Below the pieces are notes generated by a model. The model made no database searches and was not told the DNA's origin. It saw only the letters and a list, made by a program, of their open reading frames with translations. Positions 8,500-19,032 of a DNA stretch of 64,000 nucleotides are shown piece by piece. The first letter of the stretch is position 1. Each line of letters opens with the position of its first letter. The DNA is from Histomonas meleagridis. Taxonomy: Eukaryota > Parabasalia > Tritrichomonadida > Dientamoebidae. The position numbers and the translations under genes are program-made. Location: assembly GCA_020186115.1 (NCBI GenBank), contig WSYJ01000105.1, forward strand, positions 62,001 to 126,000, given 5' to 3'.

Positions 8500-11400
8500 A
8501 TGTCTACACCACCACCACCACCTCCCCCACCTCCCCCACCGCCTCCTCCTCCTCCCCCACCTCCCCCAGCACCAACAGCTCAAAAGAAGGTATTAAAATT
8601 CAAGACAAATGATAAATTCCAAAAAATGATGGACAATGCTCCACATGCTACAGGAGCAGGAGAACCAACTGTCTCAAGTGGCCCTGATATTCCACCACCA
8701 CCTCCCCCACCTCCACTTACTGAAGAAAATCAAGAAGAAGGAACACAAAATCAATCATGGACAATTGAACAAATGGAAGCTGCAGCTAAACAGAATGACT
8801 GGAAACTTCAAGCAGATATTGGGTTTTACCATTTTCTCAAAGATTTTTCAGAACGAATTTTCGAAAAGACAAGAAATACACAACGCAAATTAGAAGGTTT
8901 AATGTCAGCTCTTGATTCAGTTGAAACACAGGTTAACAATGCTTTTGGATCTCTTGATGTTCTTTGTTTAAATCAATTTGTTGAACGACGTATTGAAGAA
9001 CAAGACATAATGGATGTTCCCAAAACAGATGTTGAAGAAGAAGTTCCACTTACCAGGCAAGAAGCCGTTCGTCAATATGTAATTCCAAAATTCCAATCTG
9101 CATTTCAAAGCACACTTGTTACTCTTAAAGAAAGTCCATTAACATCAGAAGTATCAAATCCACTGATCACAGTTCCATTCATTAAACCAATACCAGTTGA
9201 AGAACCAGAAATTGAAATTCCAGCAGAAGAAGAGAAACCACCTGAAGAGACCACAGAAACAGAAACAACAACCACCACAACCACTACAACACCATCTGAA
9301 GAAACAACAGAGACAAAGCCTGAGCTTACTGATGAACAGAAACAAGAAATGGAAGAAAAACAGAAAACACTTTTCGGCGAATCCGAAGAGAATTCAGTGC
9401 TATTCTCGGAAGATACAGGCACAGGAGATATCTTTAGCGCACCTAGTCCCAAGAAGAAAGGCAAGAAGCGCGTATCAATATTTGATATCACAGGTGACGA
9501 AAACGAGAGCAAAAACACAGAAAACGTCGATCTATTCAACGCTGATGATCTTCAACCCAAGAAACCACGCAGAAAGAGCCGAAAGCGTTCATCACTATTT
9601 GATGGAAATCTTTTCGATGAACAAGAAGATAACAAAGGAGGCTTATTTGGTACTGAAGGCGAAGAACCAGCACCAAAGAAGCCACGCAAATCTACTACCA
9701 ACTTATTTGATACAACAGAAGATGATAATAAATCATCATCTTCTAAGACGAAAGGTCGTAAGAAGTCTATGAGCTTATTCGATGACGCAGAAACAGCTTC
9801 TAGCGGACAATCTGGTGGACTTTTCGGCGAAGATGGCGGATTGTTCGGTAATGAGCCACCACCAAAGAAACGACCAGCAAAGAAAAAGACAACACGAAAG
9901 TCTACTGGCGGATTGTTTGATGGCGTTGACGAAGAACCAACAAAGAAAGGAACAGGCGGCGGATTATTCGATGGCATTGATGAAGAGCCAAAGAAGAAGA
10001 CAACGAGAAAGACATCGATTGGATTATTTGATGATGTTGATGCAACAAATGATGAGAAGCCGAAGAAGAGACCAGCTAAGAAAGGAGCAAGGAAAGCTTC
10101 GATTGGATTATTTGATGACGCAGATACTGAAACGAAACCAACAGAGAAGAAGTCTGGAGGATTATTCGGCGATGACGAACCGGCACCAGCTAAGCCAGCA
10201 GCCAAGAAGACTGGCGGATTGTTCGACGATGATGAAACTACAGCTAAGCCGCCAGCTAAGAAAGAAACGCCAAAGAAGTCTGGCGGATTATTTGATGACG
10301 AGCCAATTACTGCTAAGCCAGCACCTAAGAAAGAAACATCTAAGAAGTCTGGCGGATTATTCGATGATGAACCAACGCCAGCTAAGAAAGAAACGCCAAA
10401 GAAGTCTGGCGGATTATTCGACGACGAGCCAATTACTGCTAAGCCAGCACCTAAGAAAGAAACGCCAAAGAAGTCTGGCGGATTATTCGACGACGAGCCA
10501 ATTACTGCTAAGCCAGCACCTAAGAAAGAAGAAAAGAAACCAAGTGCATTATTTGATGATGAGCCAATTGCAGCTAAGAAGACTGGAGGATTATTCGATG
10601 ATGACGAAATTACAACTAAGCCACCAGCTAAGAAAGAAACAACTAAGAAGTCTGGCGGATTGTTCGACGACGACGAGCCAATTGCATCTAAACCAGCACC
10701 AAAGAAGACAACACCTAAGAAGAGTGGCGGTCTTTTCGACGATGATGAACCAATTGCAGCTAAGCCAGCAGCTAAGAAGTCAGGAGGTTTGTTCGATGAT
10801 GAACCTGCTCCAGCTAAGCCAGCACCAAAGAAGACAACACCTAAGAAGAGTGGCGGTCTTTTTGATGATGATGAACCAATTGCACCAGCTAAATCAACTC
10901 CTAAGAAGTCGGGAGGTTTATTTGATGATGATGAACCAATTGCATCTAAGCCTGCACCAAAGAAAGATACGAAGAAGAGCGGCAGCAGCTTATTCGATGA
11001 TGAACCAATAGCACCTAAACCAGCACCAAAGAAAGAAGAGCCAAAGAAATCTGGCGGATTATTCGATGACGAACCAATTTCAACCAAACCAGCACCTAAG
11101 AAAGAAGAGCCAAAGAAGTCCGGAGGTTTATTTGATGATGAACCAATTGCATCTAAGCCTGCACCAAAGAAGGAAGAACCAAAGAAGTCCGGCGGTCTCT
11201 TTGATGAGCCAGCACCTTCTAAACCAGCACCAAAGAAGGAAGAGCCAAAGAAATCAGGCGGATTATTTGATGACGAACCAATTTCAACCAAACCAGCACC
11301 AAAGAAGGAAGAGCCAAAGAAATCTGGTGGTCTTTTTGATGACGAACCAATAGCATCTAAACCAGCACCAAAGAAGGAAGAACCAAAGAAGTCCGGCGGT

Positions 11401-14010
11401 CTCTTTGATGAGCCAGCACCTTCTAAACCAGCACCAAAGAAGGAAGAGCCAAAGAAATCAGGCGGATTATTTGATGACGAACCAATTTCAACCAAACCAG
11501 CACCAAAGAAGGAAGAGCCAAAGAAATCTGGCGGACTCTTTGATGACGAACCAATAGCATCTAAACCAGCACCAAAGAAAGAAGAGCCTAAGAAATCTGG
11601 CGGATTATTTGATGACGAACCAATTGCATCTAAGCCTGCACCAAAGAAGGAAGAACCAAAGAAGTCCGGCGGTCTCTTTGATGAGCCAGCACCTTCTAAA
11701 CCAGCACCAAAGAAGGAAGAGCCAAAGAAATCAGGCGGATTATTTGATGACGAACCAATTTCAACCAAACCAGCACCAAAGAAGGAAGAGCCAAAGAAAT
11801 CTGGTGGTCTTTTTGATGACGAACCAATAGCATCTAAACCAGCACCAAAGAAGGAAGAACCAAAGAAGTCCGGCGGTCTCTTTGATGAGCCAGCACCTTC
11901 TAAACCAGCACCAAAGAAGGAAGAGCCAAAGAAATCAGGCGGATTATTTGATGACGAACCAATAGCATCTAAACCAGCACCAAAGAAAGAAGAGCCTAAG
12001 AAATCTGGCGGACTCTTTGATGACGAACCAATAGCATCTAAACCAGCACCTAAGAAGGAAGAACCAAAGAAGTCCGGCGGATTATTTGATGACGAACCAA
12101 TTGCATCTAAGCCTGCACCAAAGAAGGAAGAACCAAAGAAGTCCGGCGGATTATTTGATGACGAACCAATTGCATCTAAGCCTGCACCAAAGAAGGAAGA
12201 ACCAAAGAAGTCCGGCGGATTATTTGATGACGAACCAATTGCATCTAAACCAGCACCAAAGAAGGAAGAACCAAAGAAGTCCGGCGGTCTCTTTGATGAG
12301 CCAGCACCTTCTAAACCAGCACCAAAGAAGGAAGAGCCAAAGAAATCAGGCGGATTATTTGATGACGAACCAATTTCAACCAAACCAGCACCAAAGAAGG
12401 AAGAGCCAAAGAAATCTGGCGGATTATTCGATGACGAACCAATTTCAACCAAACCAGCACCAAAGAAGGAAGAGCCAAAGAAATCTGGTGGTCTTTTTGA
12501 TGACGAACCAATAGCATCTAAACCAGCACCAAAGAAGGAAGAACCTAAGAAATCTGGCGGACTCTTTGATGACGAACCAATTTCAACCAAACCAGCACCA
12601 AAGAAGGAAGAGCCTAAGAAATCTGGTGGTCTTTTTGATGACGAACCAATTTCAACCAAACCAGCACCAAAGAAGGAAGAGCCTAAGAAATCTGGTGGTC
12701 TTTTTGATGACGAACCAATAGCATCAAAACCAGCACCAAAGAAGGAAGAGCCAAAGAAGTCCGGCGGTCTCTTTGATGACGAACCAATAGCATCTAAACC
12801 AGCACCAAAGAAGGAAGAGCCTAAGAAATCTGGTGGTCTTTTTGATGACGAACCAATAGCATCTAAACCAGCGCCAAAGAAGGAAGAGCCAAAGAAGTCC
12901 GGCGGTCTCTTTGATGAGCCAGCACCTTCTAAACCAGCACCAAAGAAGGAAGAGCCAAAGAAATCAGGCGGATTATTTGATGACGAACCAATAGCATCTA
13001 AACCAGCACCAAAGAAGGAAGAGCCAAAGAAGTCCGGCGGTCTCTTTGACGAGCCAGCCCCAGCCAAATCTGCGCCCAAGAAGAAAGAAGAAACCAAAAA
13101 GTCCAGCGGCGGATTATTTGATGATAATGAACCAAAGAAGAGCAAAAAGAAGAAAGTAGTAAAGAAGAAGTCATCCAAGAAGTCCAGTGGCGGACTCTTT
13201 GACGAAGACAATGATTCCAAGAAAAAGAAGAAGAGCAGCAAGCAAAGCAGCAGCAGCAAGAAGTCCAGTGGCGGCCTCTTTGATGAGGAAGAGCCGAAGA
13301 AGCCAACAACAAGCACAAACGCGCCGAAGAAGTCCAAAGGATTATTCGACGATGATGAGCCAGCCGCGCCTAAATCAGCACCTGCAAAGAAGGAAGAGCC
13401 GAAGAAGAAAGGCGGATTATTCGATGACGAACCAATTGCATCTAAACCTGCACCCAAGAAAGAAGAGCCGAAGAAGAAAGGCGGATTATTCGATGACGAA
13501 CCAATTGCATCTAAACCTGCACCCAAGAAAGAAGAGCCGAAGAAGTCGAAGGGATTGTTCGATGACGAACCAATTGCATCTAAACCTGCACCCAAGAAAG
13601 AAGAGCCGAAGAAGTCGAAGGGATTGTTCGATGACGATGAAGACGACGATGAAGCGCCTGTAAAGAAGGAGGAGCCGAAGAAGTCGAAGGGATTGTTCGA
13701 TGACGATGACGAAGAAGAAGCGCCGAAAGCAGCGCCGAGGCAAACAAGGCGTCGAATTGGCGACGAGAAACAAAAGCGGAACTCCATGAGCGACCGAATT
13801 GCATTTTTGAATGCGAACGGTCCACCAGTGCCCGGCGCGCCACGCGCTTCGTTTGCGCCAGGAGTAACAAGAGATTCACTGCTGGCAGAAGATAAGGACG
13901 AAAACGAAAGTGGCGATTATAACCCATCTAAATTAACTGTTACAAGGAATAGAAGATCAAACACAACAAGAAGAAGGCCATCGGCACTCAATGATGTCCA
14001 AAATAATTAA
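8500..14010 (+). CDS. WASHC2: FAM21/WASHC2-like WASH-complex subunit with giant LFa-repeat tail
   Basis: 1836 residues. After a poly-proline N-terminus (about 20 consecutive Pro, residues 4-23, and a second run near 66-73) comes the FAM21 head domain at about residues 85-170: SWTIEQMEAAAKQNDWKL, LKDFSERIF, FGSLDVLCLNQFVERRI. Human FAM21 has WTLEQM...NWSL, LQNFSQNII and LMLSNTQFIENRV at the same places. The remainder is a disordered tail of about 64 L-F-acidic motifs (mostly GGLFDDEPIASKPAPKKEEPKKS, 22-23 residues). In animals such LFa motifs bind VPS35 of retromer. FAM21 tethers the Arp2/3-activating WASH complex to endosomes. Human FAM21 has about 21 motifs, so this is an unusual expansion. 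The poly-Pro N-terminus is not part of animal FAM21 and could recruit profilin or SH3 partners. The repeats invite copy-number change. Confidence 0.85.
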   Translation: MSTPPPPPPPPPPPPPPPPPPPPAPTAQKKVLKFKTNDKFQKMMDNAPHATGAGEPTVSSGPDIPPPPPPPPLTEENQEEGTQNQSWTIEQMEAAAKQNDWKLQADIGFYHFLKDFSERIFEKTRNTQRKLEGLMSALDSVETQVNNAFGSLDVLCLNQFVERRIEEQDIMDVPKTDVEEEVPLTRQEAVRQYVIPKFQSAFQSTLVTLKESPLTSEVSNPLITVPFIKPIPVEEPEIEIPAEEEKPPEETTETETTTTTTTTTPSEETTETKPELTDEQKQEMEEKQKTLFGESEENSVLFSEDTGTGDIFSAPSPKKKGKKRVSIFDITGDENESKNTENVDLFNADDLQPKKPRRKSRKRSSLFDGNLFDEQEDNKGGLFGTEGEEPAPKKPRKSTTNLFDTTEDDNKSSSSKTKGRKKSMSLFDDAETASSGQSGGLFGEDGGLFGNEPPPKKRPAKKKTTRKSTGGLFDGVDEEPTKKGTGGGLFDGIDEEPKKKTTRKTSIGLFDDVDATNDEKPKKRPAKKGARKASIGLFDDADTETKPTEKKSGGLFGDDEPAPAKPAAKKTGGLFDDDETTAKPPAKKETPKKSGGLFDDEPITAKPAPKKETSKKSGGLFDDEPTPAKKETPKKSGGLFDDEPITAKPAPKKETPKKSGGLFDDEPITAKPAPKKEEKKPSALFDDEPIAAKKTGGLFDDDEITTKPPAKKETTKKSGGLFDDDEPIASKPAPKKTTPKKSGGLFDDDEPIAAKPAAKKSGGLFDDEPAPAKPAPKKTTPKKSGGLFDDDEPIAPAKSTPKKSGGLFDDDEPIASKPAPKKDTKKSGSSLFDDEPIAPKPAPKKEEPKKSGGLFDDEPISTKPAPKKEEPKKSGGLFDDEPIASKPAPKKEEPKKSGGLFDEPAPSKPAPKKEEPKKSGGLFDDEPISTKPAPKKEEPKKSGGLFDDEPIASKPAPKKEEPKKSGGLFDEPAPSKPAPKKEEPKKSGGLFDDEPISTKPAPKKEEPKKSGGLFDDEPIASKPAPKKEEPKKSGGLFDDEPIASKPAPKKEEPKKSGGLFDEPAPSKPAPKKEEPKKSGGLFDDEPISTKPAPKKEEPKKSGGLFDDEPIASKPAPKKEEPKKSGGLFDEPAPSKPAPKKEEPKKSGGLFDDEPIASKPAPKKEEPKKSGGLFDDEPIASKPAPKKEEPKKSGGLFDDEPIASKPAPKKEEPKKSGGLFDDEPIASKPAPKKEEPKKSGGLFDDEPIASKPAPKKEEPKKSGGLFDEPAPSKPAPKKEEPKKSGGLFDDEPISTKPAPKKEEPKKSGGLFDDEPISTKPAPKKEEPKKSGGLFDDEPIASKPAPKKEEPKKSGGLFDDEPISTKPAPKKEEPKKSGGLFDDEPISTKPAPKKEEPKKSGGLFDDEPIASKPAPKKEEPKKSGGLFDDEPIASKPAPKKEEPKKSGGLFDDEPIASKPAPKKEEPKKSGGLFDEPAPSKPAPKKEEPKKSGGLFDDEPIASKPAPKKEEPKKSGGLFDEPAPAKSAPKKKEETKKSSGGLFDDNEPKKSKKKKVVKKKSSKKSSGGLFDEDNDSKKKKKSSKQSSSSKKSSGGLFDEEEPKKPTTSTNAPKKSKGLFDDDEPAAPKSAPAKKEEPKKKGGLFDDEPIASKPAPKKEEPKKKGGLFDDEPIASKPAPKKEEPKKSKGLFDDEPIASKPAPKKEEPKKSKGLFDDDEDDDEAPVKKEEPKKSKGLFDDDDEEEAPKAAPRQTRRRIGDEKQKRNSMSDRIAFLNANGPPVPGAPRASFAPGVTRDSLLAEDKDENESGDYNPSKLTVTRNRRSNTTRRRPSALNDVQNN
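10200..13090 (+). repeat. Coding minisatellite of 66/69 bp in WASHC2
   Basis: Tandem units of 69 bp (GLFDDEPIASK and GLFDDEPISTK types) and 66 bp (GLFDEPAPSK type), most regular from 11040 to 13080. The order is a mosaic with higher-order blocks (ISTK-IASK-APSK repeated), and long stretches are nearly identical in DNA. This indicates recent unequal exchange or gene conversion while the frame is kept. Confidence 0.85.
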
Positions 14011-14088
14011 TTAATAAGTAAAGCAATAACTTAAAAGGGTTTGTCCGCAATTTCATATTGTTTCAAAGCTGTAACTTGTGCAAATTGA

Positions 14089-15380
14089 AAAGTTACTGCA
14101 CATGAACCAAATGTGGAAAGTTTTTATGTGAAAACATCAAAACATTACTTATGTAATTATTGAAGAGTTACTGAATATGAACTAAATGTGGTAAATTTGT
14201 ATGTCAAAATATTAAAACATTACTTATGTAATTATTGAAGAGTTACTGCACATGAACTAAATGTGGTAAATTTGTATGTGAAAACATTAAAACATTACTT
14301 ATGTAATTATTGAAGAGTTACTGAATATGAACTAAATGTGGTAAATTTGTATGTCAAAATATTAAAACATTACTTATGTAATTATTGAAGAGTTACTGAA
14401 TATGAACTAAATGTGGTAAATTTGTATGTCAAAATATTAAAACATTACTTATGTAATTATTGAAGAGTTACTGAATATGAACTAAATGTGGTAAATTTGT
14501 ATGTGAAAACATTAAAACATTACTTATGTAATTATTGAAGAGTTACTGAATATGAACTAAATGTGGTAAATTTGTATGTCAAAATATTAAAACATTACTT
14601 ATGTAATTATTGAAGAGTTACTGAATATGAACTAAATGTGGTAAATTTGTATGTGAAAACATTAAAACATTACTTATGTAATTATTGAAGAGTTACTGAA
14701 TATGAACTAAATGTGGTAAATTTGTATGTGAAAACATTAAAACATTACTTATGTAATTATTGAAGAGTTACTGAATATGAACTAAATGTGGTAAATTTGT
14801 ATGTCAAAATATTAAAACATTACTTATGTAATTATTGAAGAGTTACTGAATATGAACTAAATGTGGTAAATTTGTATGTGAAAACATTAAAACATTACTT
14901 ATGTAATTATTGAAGAGTTACTGAATATGAACTAAATGTGGTAAATTTGTATGTGAAAACATTAAAACATTACTTATGTAATTATTGAAGAGTTACTGAA
15001 TATGAACTAAATGTGGTAAATTTGTATGTCAAAAATATTAAAACATTACTTATGTAATTATTGAAGAGTTACTGAATATGAACTAAATGTGGTAAATTTG
15101 TATGTGAAAACATTAAAACATTACTTATGTAATTATTGAAGAGTTACTGAATATGAACTAAATGTGGTAAATTTGTATGTCAAAATATTAAAACATTACT
15201 TATGTAATTATTGAAGAGTTACTGCACATGAACTAAATGTGGTAAATTTGTATGTCAAAATATTAAAACATTACTTATGTAATTATTGAAGAGTTACTGA
15301 ATATGAACTAAATGTGGTAAATTTGTATGTGAAAACATTAAAACATTACTTATGTAATTATTGAAGAGTTACTGAATATG
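14089..15380. repeat. 75-bp satellite array, 17 copies, two unit types
   Basis: Seventeen near-identical 75-bp units (one is 76 bp near 15031). Each includes ATGAACTAAATGTGGTAAAT, TTGTATGT and AACATTACTTATGTAATTAT. Two linked bases define two unit types, TGTCAAAATATT (C) and TGTGAAAACATT (G), and these alternate irregularly. Three units read TGCACATGA instead of TGAATATGA. The array fills the whole gap between the stop codons of two convergent genes and ends 15 bp from the downstream gene's stop. It has no coding potential. Confidence 0.9.
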
Positions 15381-15395
15381 ATTAAAATAAACATT

Positions 15396-16643
15396 TTATT
15401 GAGATTGTGAAATTAGGGTGAGAAAAGAGTCGATTTTATCATTAAGTAAAACCGCCTTTTCTGCAACGTAAACATCTGGCGAATCGACAAGTTCGGCCAA
15501 TGTTTCATCGGAATCCATCTGTTGGATGAATTCAGCGTACAGTTCCATATTACCGCACGCTTCCAGCACGAAAAGTATTTTATTCAACAGCTCAAGAAGT
15601 CGAATAGAATTCGCTCCCGACTGCAAAAGTGTCAAAATCGAATGTCCGATTCCTCTTTTGATAAGCTCCAGAACAAACGCTTGCGTGTTCACATAATCAG
15701 AGGAGGCGACCAATGTATATATCAAAGATACGCAATAGATTTGCGATTTAAACCGGTTTGACATACAAAAATCGATGCTTTCAATTAATTGATCACTGAT
15801 AAGTCTAATTTTATCTCCGTTTTTTTCAATAAATACTTTGACGCAATTAATTGCACTGATTTGTATGCTCAAAATACGATGTTTCATCAATTCAATAATA
15901 TATGGAATATTAAATTTGTCAAATTCAACGTTTTGTTTGTATGCTTCGGTGATAAGGCGAAGGAGGTTAAGTTTAAGAGTGGTGCATTTTTGAGTGAGAA
16001 ATTTATTGATCTCCACATATAAATTATATTCTTTGAGAAATGTATCTAAGGCAGTGTTTTTCTTAGCAAATGTTAGACAACACCCAAACGCAGCTCCAAC
16101 TAAGTGCAAATAACAATTATGTTCTATATTTGTTGATTGAATCGTATGACAAATGATTTGGAATATGATGTGAGCAAAAGGGAGTGAGATTTTTGGTTCA
16201 TAATATATTATGTATTGTTCAAAAAGTTTAAGAAGTTCAATACGAACATATACATTAAACTTAGGATCAAGAATACATTCAACAAGCTGCTGACAACTAA
16301 TGCATCTGCATGTGATTTCAAAATGTTGAGGTGAGATAGAAGCACTAATTGTTAGTATCTTTAAAACATAAGTCATGACTTCTTGAGTCGTACAACTCAA
16401 AATATTATGAGCAATTCCGATAAACTCTTCCTCCAAGAAACTTGTTGAAAGTATTGATTTGTTATTATTGATTAAATTATAAAATGATTTTATTCCATGA
16501 AATTGTGACTCTTGATTTGTAACTTGAATCAACACCTCTTTTACAACTTGAGCTGTTACCTCATATGGTTTATCTAATAAAAGTTTTCTCGTTTGGTCTG
16601 TTTCTTCAAGCTCTATCATATGATTGAAATAAAGCGGTTTCAT
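15396..16643 (-). CDS. Helical-repeat (ARM/HEAT-like) protein, function unknown
   Basis: 415 residues from the ATG at 16643; the TTG two codons upstream is rejected. The sequence is all-helical in appearance, with recurring 40-residue Leu/Ile-rich segments (KLLELFEQYIIYYEP, LLRLITEAYKQ, INCVKVFIEK, LLELLNKILFVLEAC) typical of armadillo or HEAT scaffolds. There is no signal peptide or transmembrane helix. The ending MELYAEFIQQMDSDETLAELVDSPDVYVAEKA resembles the last helices of importin-alpha-like repeats. Divergent ARM proteins of this kind are common in trichomonads, but I do not recognise this one. Stop and poly(A) signal overlap (CAATAAAA). It converges with WASHC2 across the satellite. 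Confidence 0.6.
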   Translation of the reverse strand: MKPLYFNHMIELEETDQTRKLLLDKPYEVTAQVVKEVLIQVTNQESQFHGIKSFYNLINNNKSILSTSFLEEEFIGIAHNILSCTTQEVMTYVLKILTISASISPQHFEITCRCISCQQLVECILDPKFNVYVRIELLKLFEQYIIYYEPKISLPFAHIIFQIICHTIQSTNIEHNCYLHLVGAAFGCCLTFAKKNTALDTFLKEYNLYVEINKFLTQKCTTLKLNLLRLITEAYKQNVEFDKFNIPYIIELMKHRILSIQISAINCVKVFIEKNGDKIRLISDQLIESIDFCMSNRFKSQIYCVSLIYTLVASSDYVNTQAFVLELIKRGIGHSILTLLQSGANSIRLLELLNKILFVLEACGNMELYAEFIQQMDSDETLAELVDSPDVYVAEKAVLLNDKIDSFLTLISQSQ

Positions 16644-17970
16644 TTTCAATTTCCTATCGAATACACAAAGTAACGAAGGGCATATCTAATGATATGCTCA
16701 ATGAAAATAATTATATTTTTGTTATTATAATATATATATTGGTTATTAATTATATTTTATTGTTATTATATACATAAATATATTATTTTATGAGATTTTT
16801 TGTTTTCATATTAATTAATAAACGTATATATTATTCAACAGTTTACAATTTTTTGTATTGATTTTGACAGGACATGCTCTTATGCATAAACGGTCGGAAA
16901 TTGTACGTTAATTTCAAAAAATGAATTATTTCTCAATGGATATCCAAGCAATGGTTAAATCATAAGGTCACCAATCATTAAGAAACATTAATGCTATTAA
17001 TAATGATTTTTTTAAGGTAATAAGTCATTTGTATCCAAAGTTGAGGTGAAAAGTTTAAATAATTTTTTCTCAAGGTAAAATTGATTTCAAACCAATCGCC
17101 AAAATTTAACTTTAATTAATGAAGAAAAAAAATTAAGAAAATCTGCCTTTTGAGATTCTAGAAAATTTAATGGGAGTTATTATACTAATCAAATCAGTAT
17201 TGCTGGAGTACAATAGTGCTTAAAGTTGTTTTTAGAAATTTAAAGTGGATGAATTCTTAGTTCTTATCATAAATCTGAATAAACAATCAAGTGTTTTTGA
17301 TCAAGGTGTTTATGAATAACCACAAATTTATTTTTTTCAAGAATTTATAAAAAAATTGATGATTTGAGAAATTTAATTTTTTGATATTTTACCATTTGTT
17401 TCGTGAAAGCTTTTGACGATTTATATCAATTAATTGATTTTTAATGCATAATATCTTTCGAAAGGCTTTGAAATAATCAAGAAATATTATTTATCTTTCT
17501 TTAGGAAGGTAGATCATTTATCGTCCTCCTATCGGTTTATATCGTTGTTCATCGTTGCCTATCGGTACGACCATGACCAAAATAAACCATACAAAAGTGG
17601 GATGTTGTCACTTTTATTTTTCAATCAATAATCATTTCCATTTAACTTTGTTATTCATATTTTTTATGAAGATAGGTACATTGCAAACCTTAACATATAT
17701 ATTTCAATTTTAATTCATGCTCCATCTTTATTATCCAGATAAATACTTTTAATAATATTGAAAAAATCAATATAAATACAATCATTATTTTTGCTTCTAA
17801 GCATTAAAATTTGCATTTCAACGGTAATTTTTTTTCTAACAAAAGCACAATCAAAAATATTATTTTGAGACTTTTTATTTACAGAACAGCAATAACAAAT
17901 TATTAAATTTTTTATTAAAAGTTCAAACATTTTATATCTTTTCTATTCTCAATACAAATTTGTATAAACC
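16644..17970. other. Long intergenic region with a TATCG-rich repeat
   Basis: About 1.3 kb. A 71-codon frame at 17715-17930 (minus, starts with ATG) has no recognisable feature, and I would not count it as a gene. Between about 17517 and 17640 there is a cluster of TATCG/ATCG words followed by ATAAACCATACAAAAGTG. The same order occurs at about 20655-20760 (see that entry). Otherwise only AT-rich sequence is seen. Confidence 0.4.
17517..17640. repeat. TATCGG-rich dispersed element, copy 1
   Basis: Contains TATCGGTTTATATCG, ATCGTTGCC, TATCGGTACG, then AATAAACCATACAAAAGTG and GTTGTCACTTTT. A diverged copy with the same block order lies near 20655-20760. It is not coding and its nature is unknown. 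Confidence 0.3.
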
Positions 17971-19032
17971 TCACTTAGACATATTGGCATTACATAGTCT
18001 CGGATGTCTAAAATAAGGGAAATAAAAATGAACATATTCATCTTTCACAGCAAACACCTTTTTTGTTCTGTTTATGATTCCAGTCACACCACCATCAGCA
18101 TGATGATGTAAGAAAACAAGTTTATTCACGGGCCCATGAAAGACACCGCATTGGTTTAAGTTTTCGGGGAATATGTGTTGTTTTGGACATGGAACTAAGT
18201 CATGGAAATCATTTTTATCGATTCTTTCTGAGTCCTCTTTACTAAATGGATGACCCAAAAAGCTTAACGATGTTGCATTAATGATTGTAATGTTTAATCG
18301 AATTAAAAATTGCTTATGACAAACATCTTCGGAAACTTTGCAGTTAAATATAACATCTTCATAAATGGGAAGCATTAATTCAACCGCCTTCCGTGAATAT
18401 AGAAAGCCACAGCCGCCTTGAAGATATCCTGGCGTAGAAGCATGCCGTGTGCAACAGCCAAGAATAACTTTCTCATTAAGTGGATCATATTTTTGTTCAA
18501 TTGATTCATAAAATGATTCTAAATTCTTTAGGTTGACAACATTGTCATCAGAACCTCTATGAAGCCATCGATAATTAGTTTCATGTAAAAAATAAGATAG
18601 TCCAAAATATGTCTTTCGATAAATATCAATGCTTTTCCAATTATAGTTCTGGTATGGCTTGATTTTAGAGGTTATGTTTCGATAATACTCTGGAACTTTA
18701 AGATTTAATATATCTTCCTTGTTTTCTTGAACTGTCTTATTCTCTTTTTTCCAATCAAGATATAAAGCCTTATAGCCATACATTTGATTTAGATCATTAA
18801 TAAAATAAGAAGACATGTGTATAGGCCTATCACTATTTGGCATTGTAATGATAAGAAATAACATCTTATAAGACGATGTAATGTTTACAGTGCGATTTGT
18901 TTCGTTGAACTCCAAATTATTAATACTGCTTTTAATTTCTTTGTATAAATAATTGATCTTCCAAACTGCAATAAAATAGCCAATTGAAAATAAGCATTCT
19001 AATACGACATATATGTAATCCACAATTACCAT
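17971..19032 (-). CDS. Type II membrane glycosyltransferase, GT31/C1GALT-like
   Basis: 353 residues from the ATG at 19032. A short cytosolic N-terminus is followed by one signal-anchor helix (residues 5-25, IYVVLECLFSIGYFIAVW). The lumenal domain has the order of family GT31 (core 1 galactosyltransferase/fringe): ITMPNSDR (about 62), FLHETNYRWLHRGSDDNVV where GT31 has W...KADDDTY, then GGCGFLYSRKAVELM (GGAGYVLS in the family) and SEDVCHKQFLIRLNI (EDV motif). The usual DDD metal site reads SDDN, leaving the key Asp pair. N-glycosylation sequons (NETN, NRTV, NITS) are present. It probably adds a sugar to secreted or surface glycoproteins in the Golgi; the acceptor is unknown. Confidence 0.7.
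   Translation of the reverse strand: MVIVDYIYVVLECLFSIGYFIAVWKINYLYKEIKSSINNLEFNETNRTVNITSSYKMLFLIITMPNSDRPIHMSSYFINDLNQMYGYKALYLDWKKENKTVQENKEDILNLKVPEYYRNITSKIKPYQNYNWKSIDIYRKTYFGLSYFLHETNYRWLHRGSDDNVVNLKNLESFYESIEQKYDPLNEKVILGCCTRHASTPGYLQGGCGFLYSRKAVELMLPIYEDVIFNCKVSEDVCHKQFLIRLNITIINATSLSFLGHPFSKEDSERIDKNDFHDLVPCPKQHIFPENLNQCGVFHGPVNKLVFLHHHADGGVTGIINRTKKVFAVKDEYVHFYFPYFRHPRLCNANMSK

Noticed and set aside
9552-13787. 1411-codon open frame antisense to WASHC2, and several plus-strand frames inside it
   Set aside because: They are shadows created by the 66/69-bp repeat composition of the sense gene; no ATG context, domain or initiator.
14089-15380. CRISPR array
   Set aside because: Head-to-tail 75-bp monomers without unique spacers; eukaryotic context.
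17715-17930. 71-codon frame with ATG on the minus strand
   Set aside because: No domain, no initiator, AT-driven composition; kept only as a remark in the intergenic entry.
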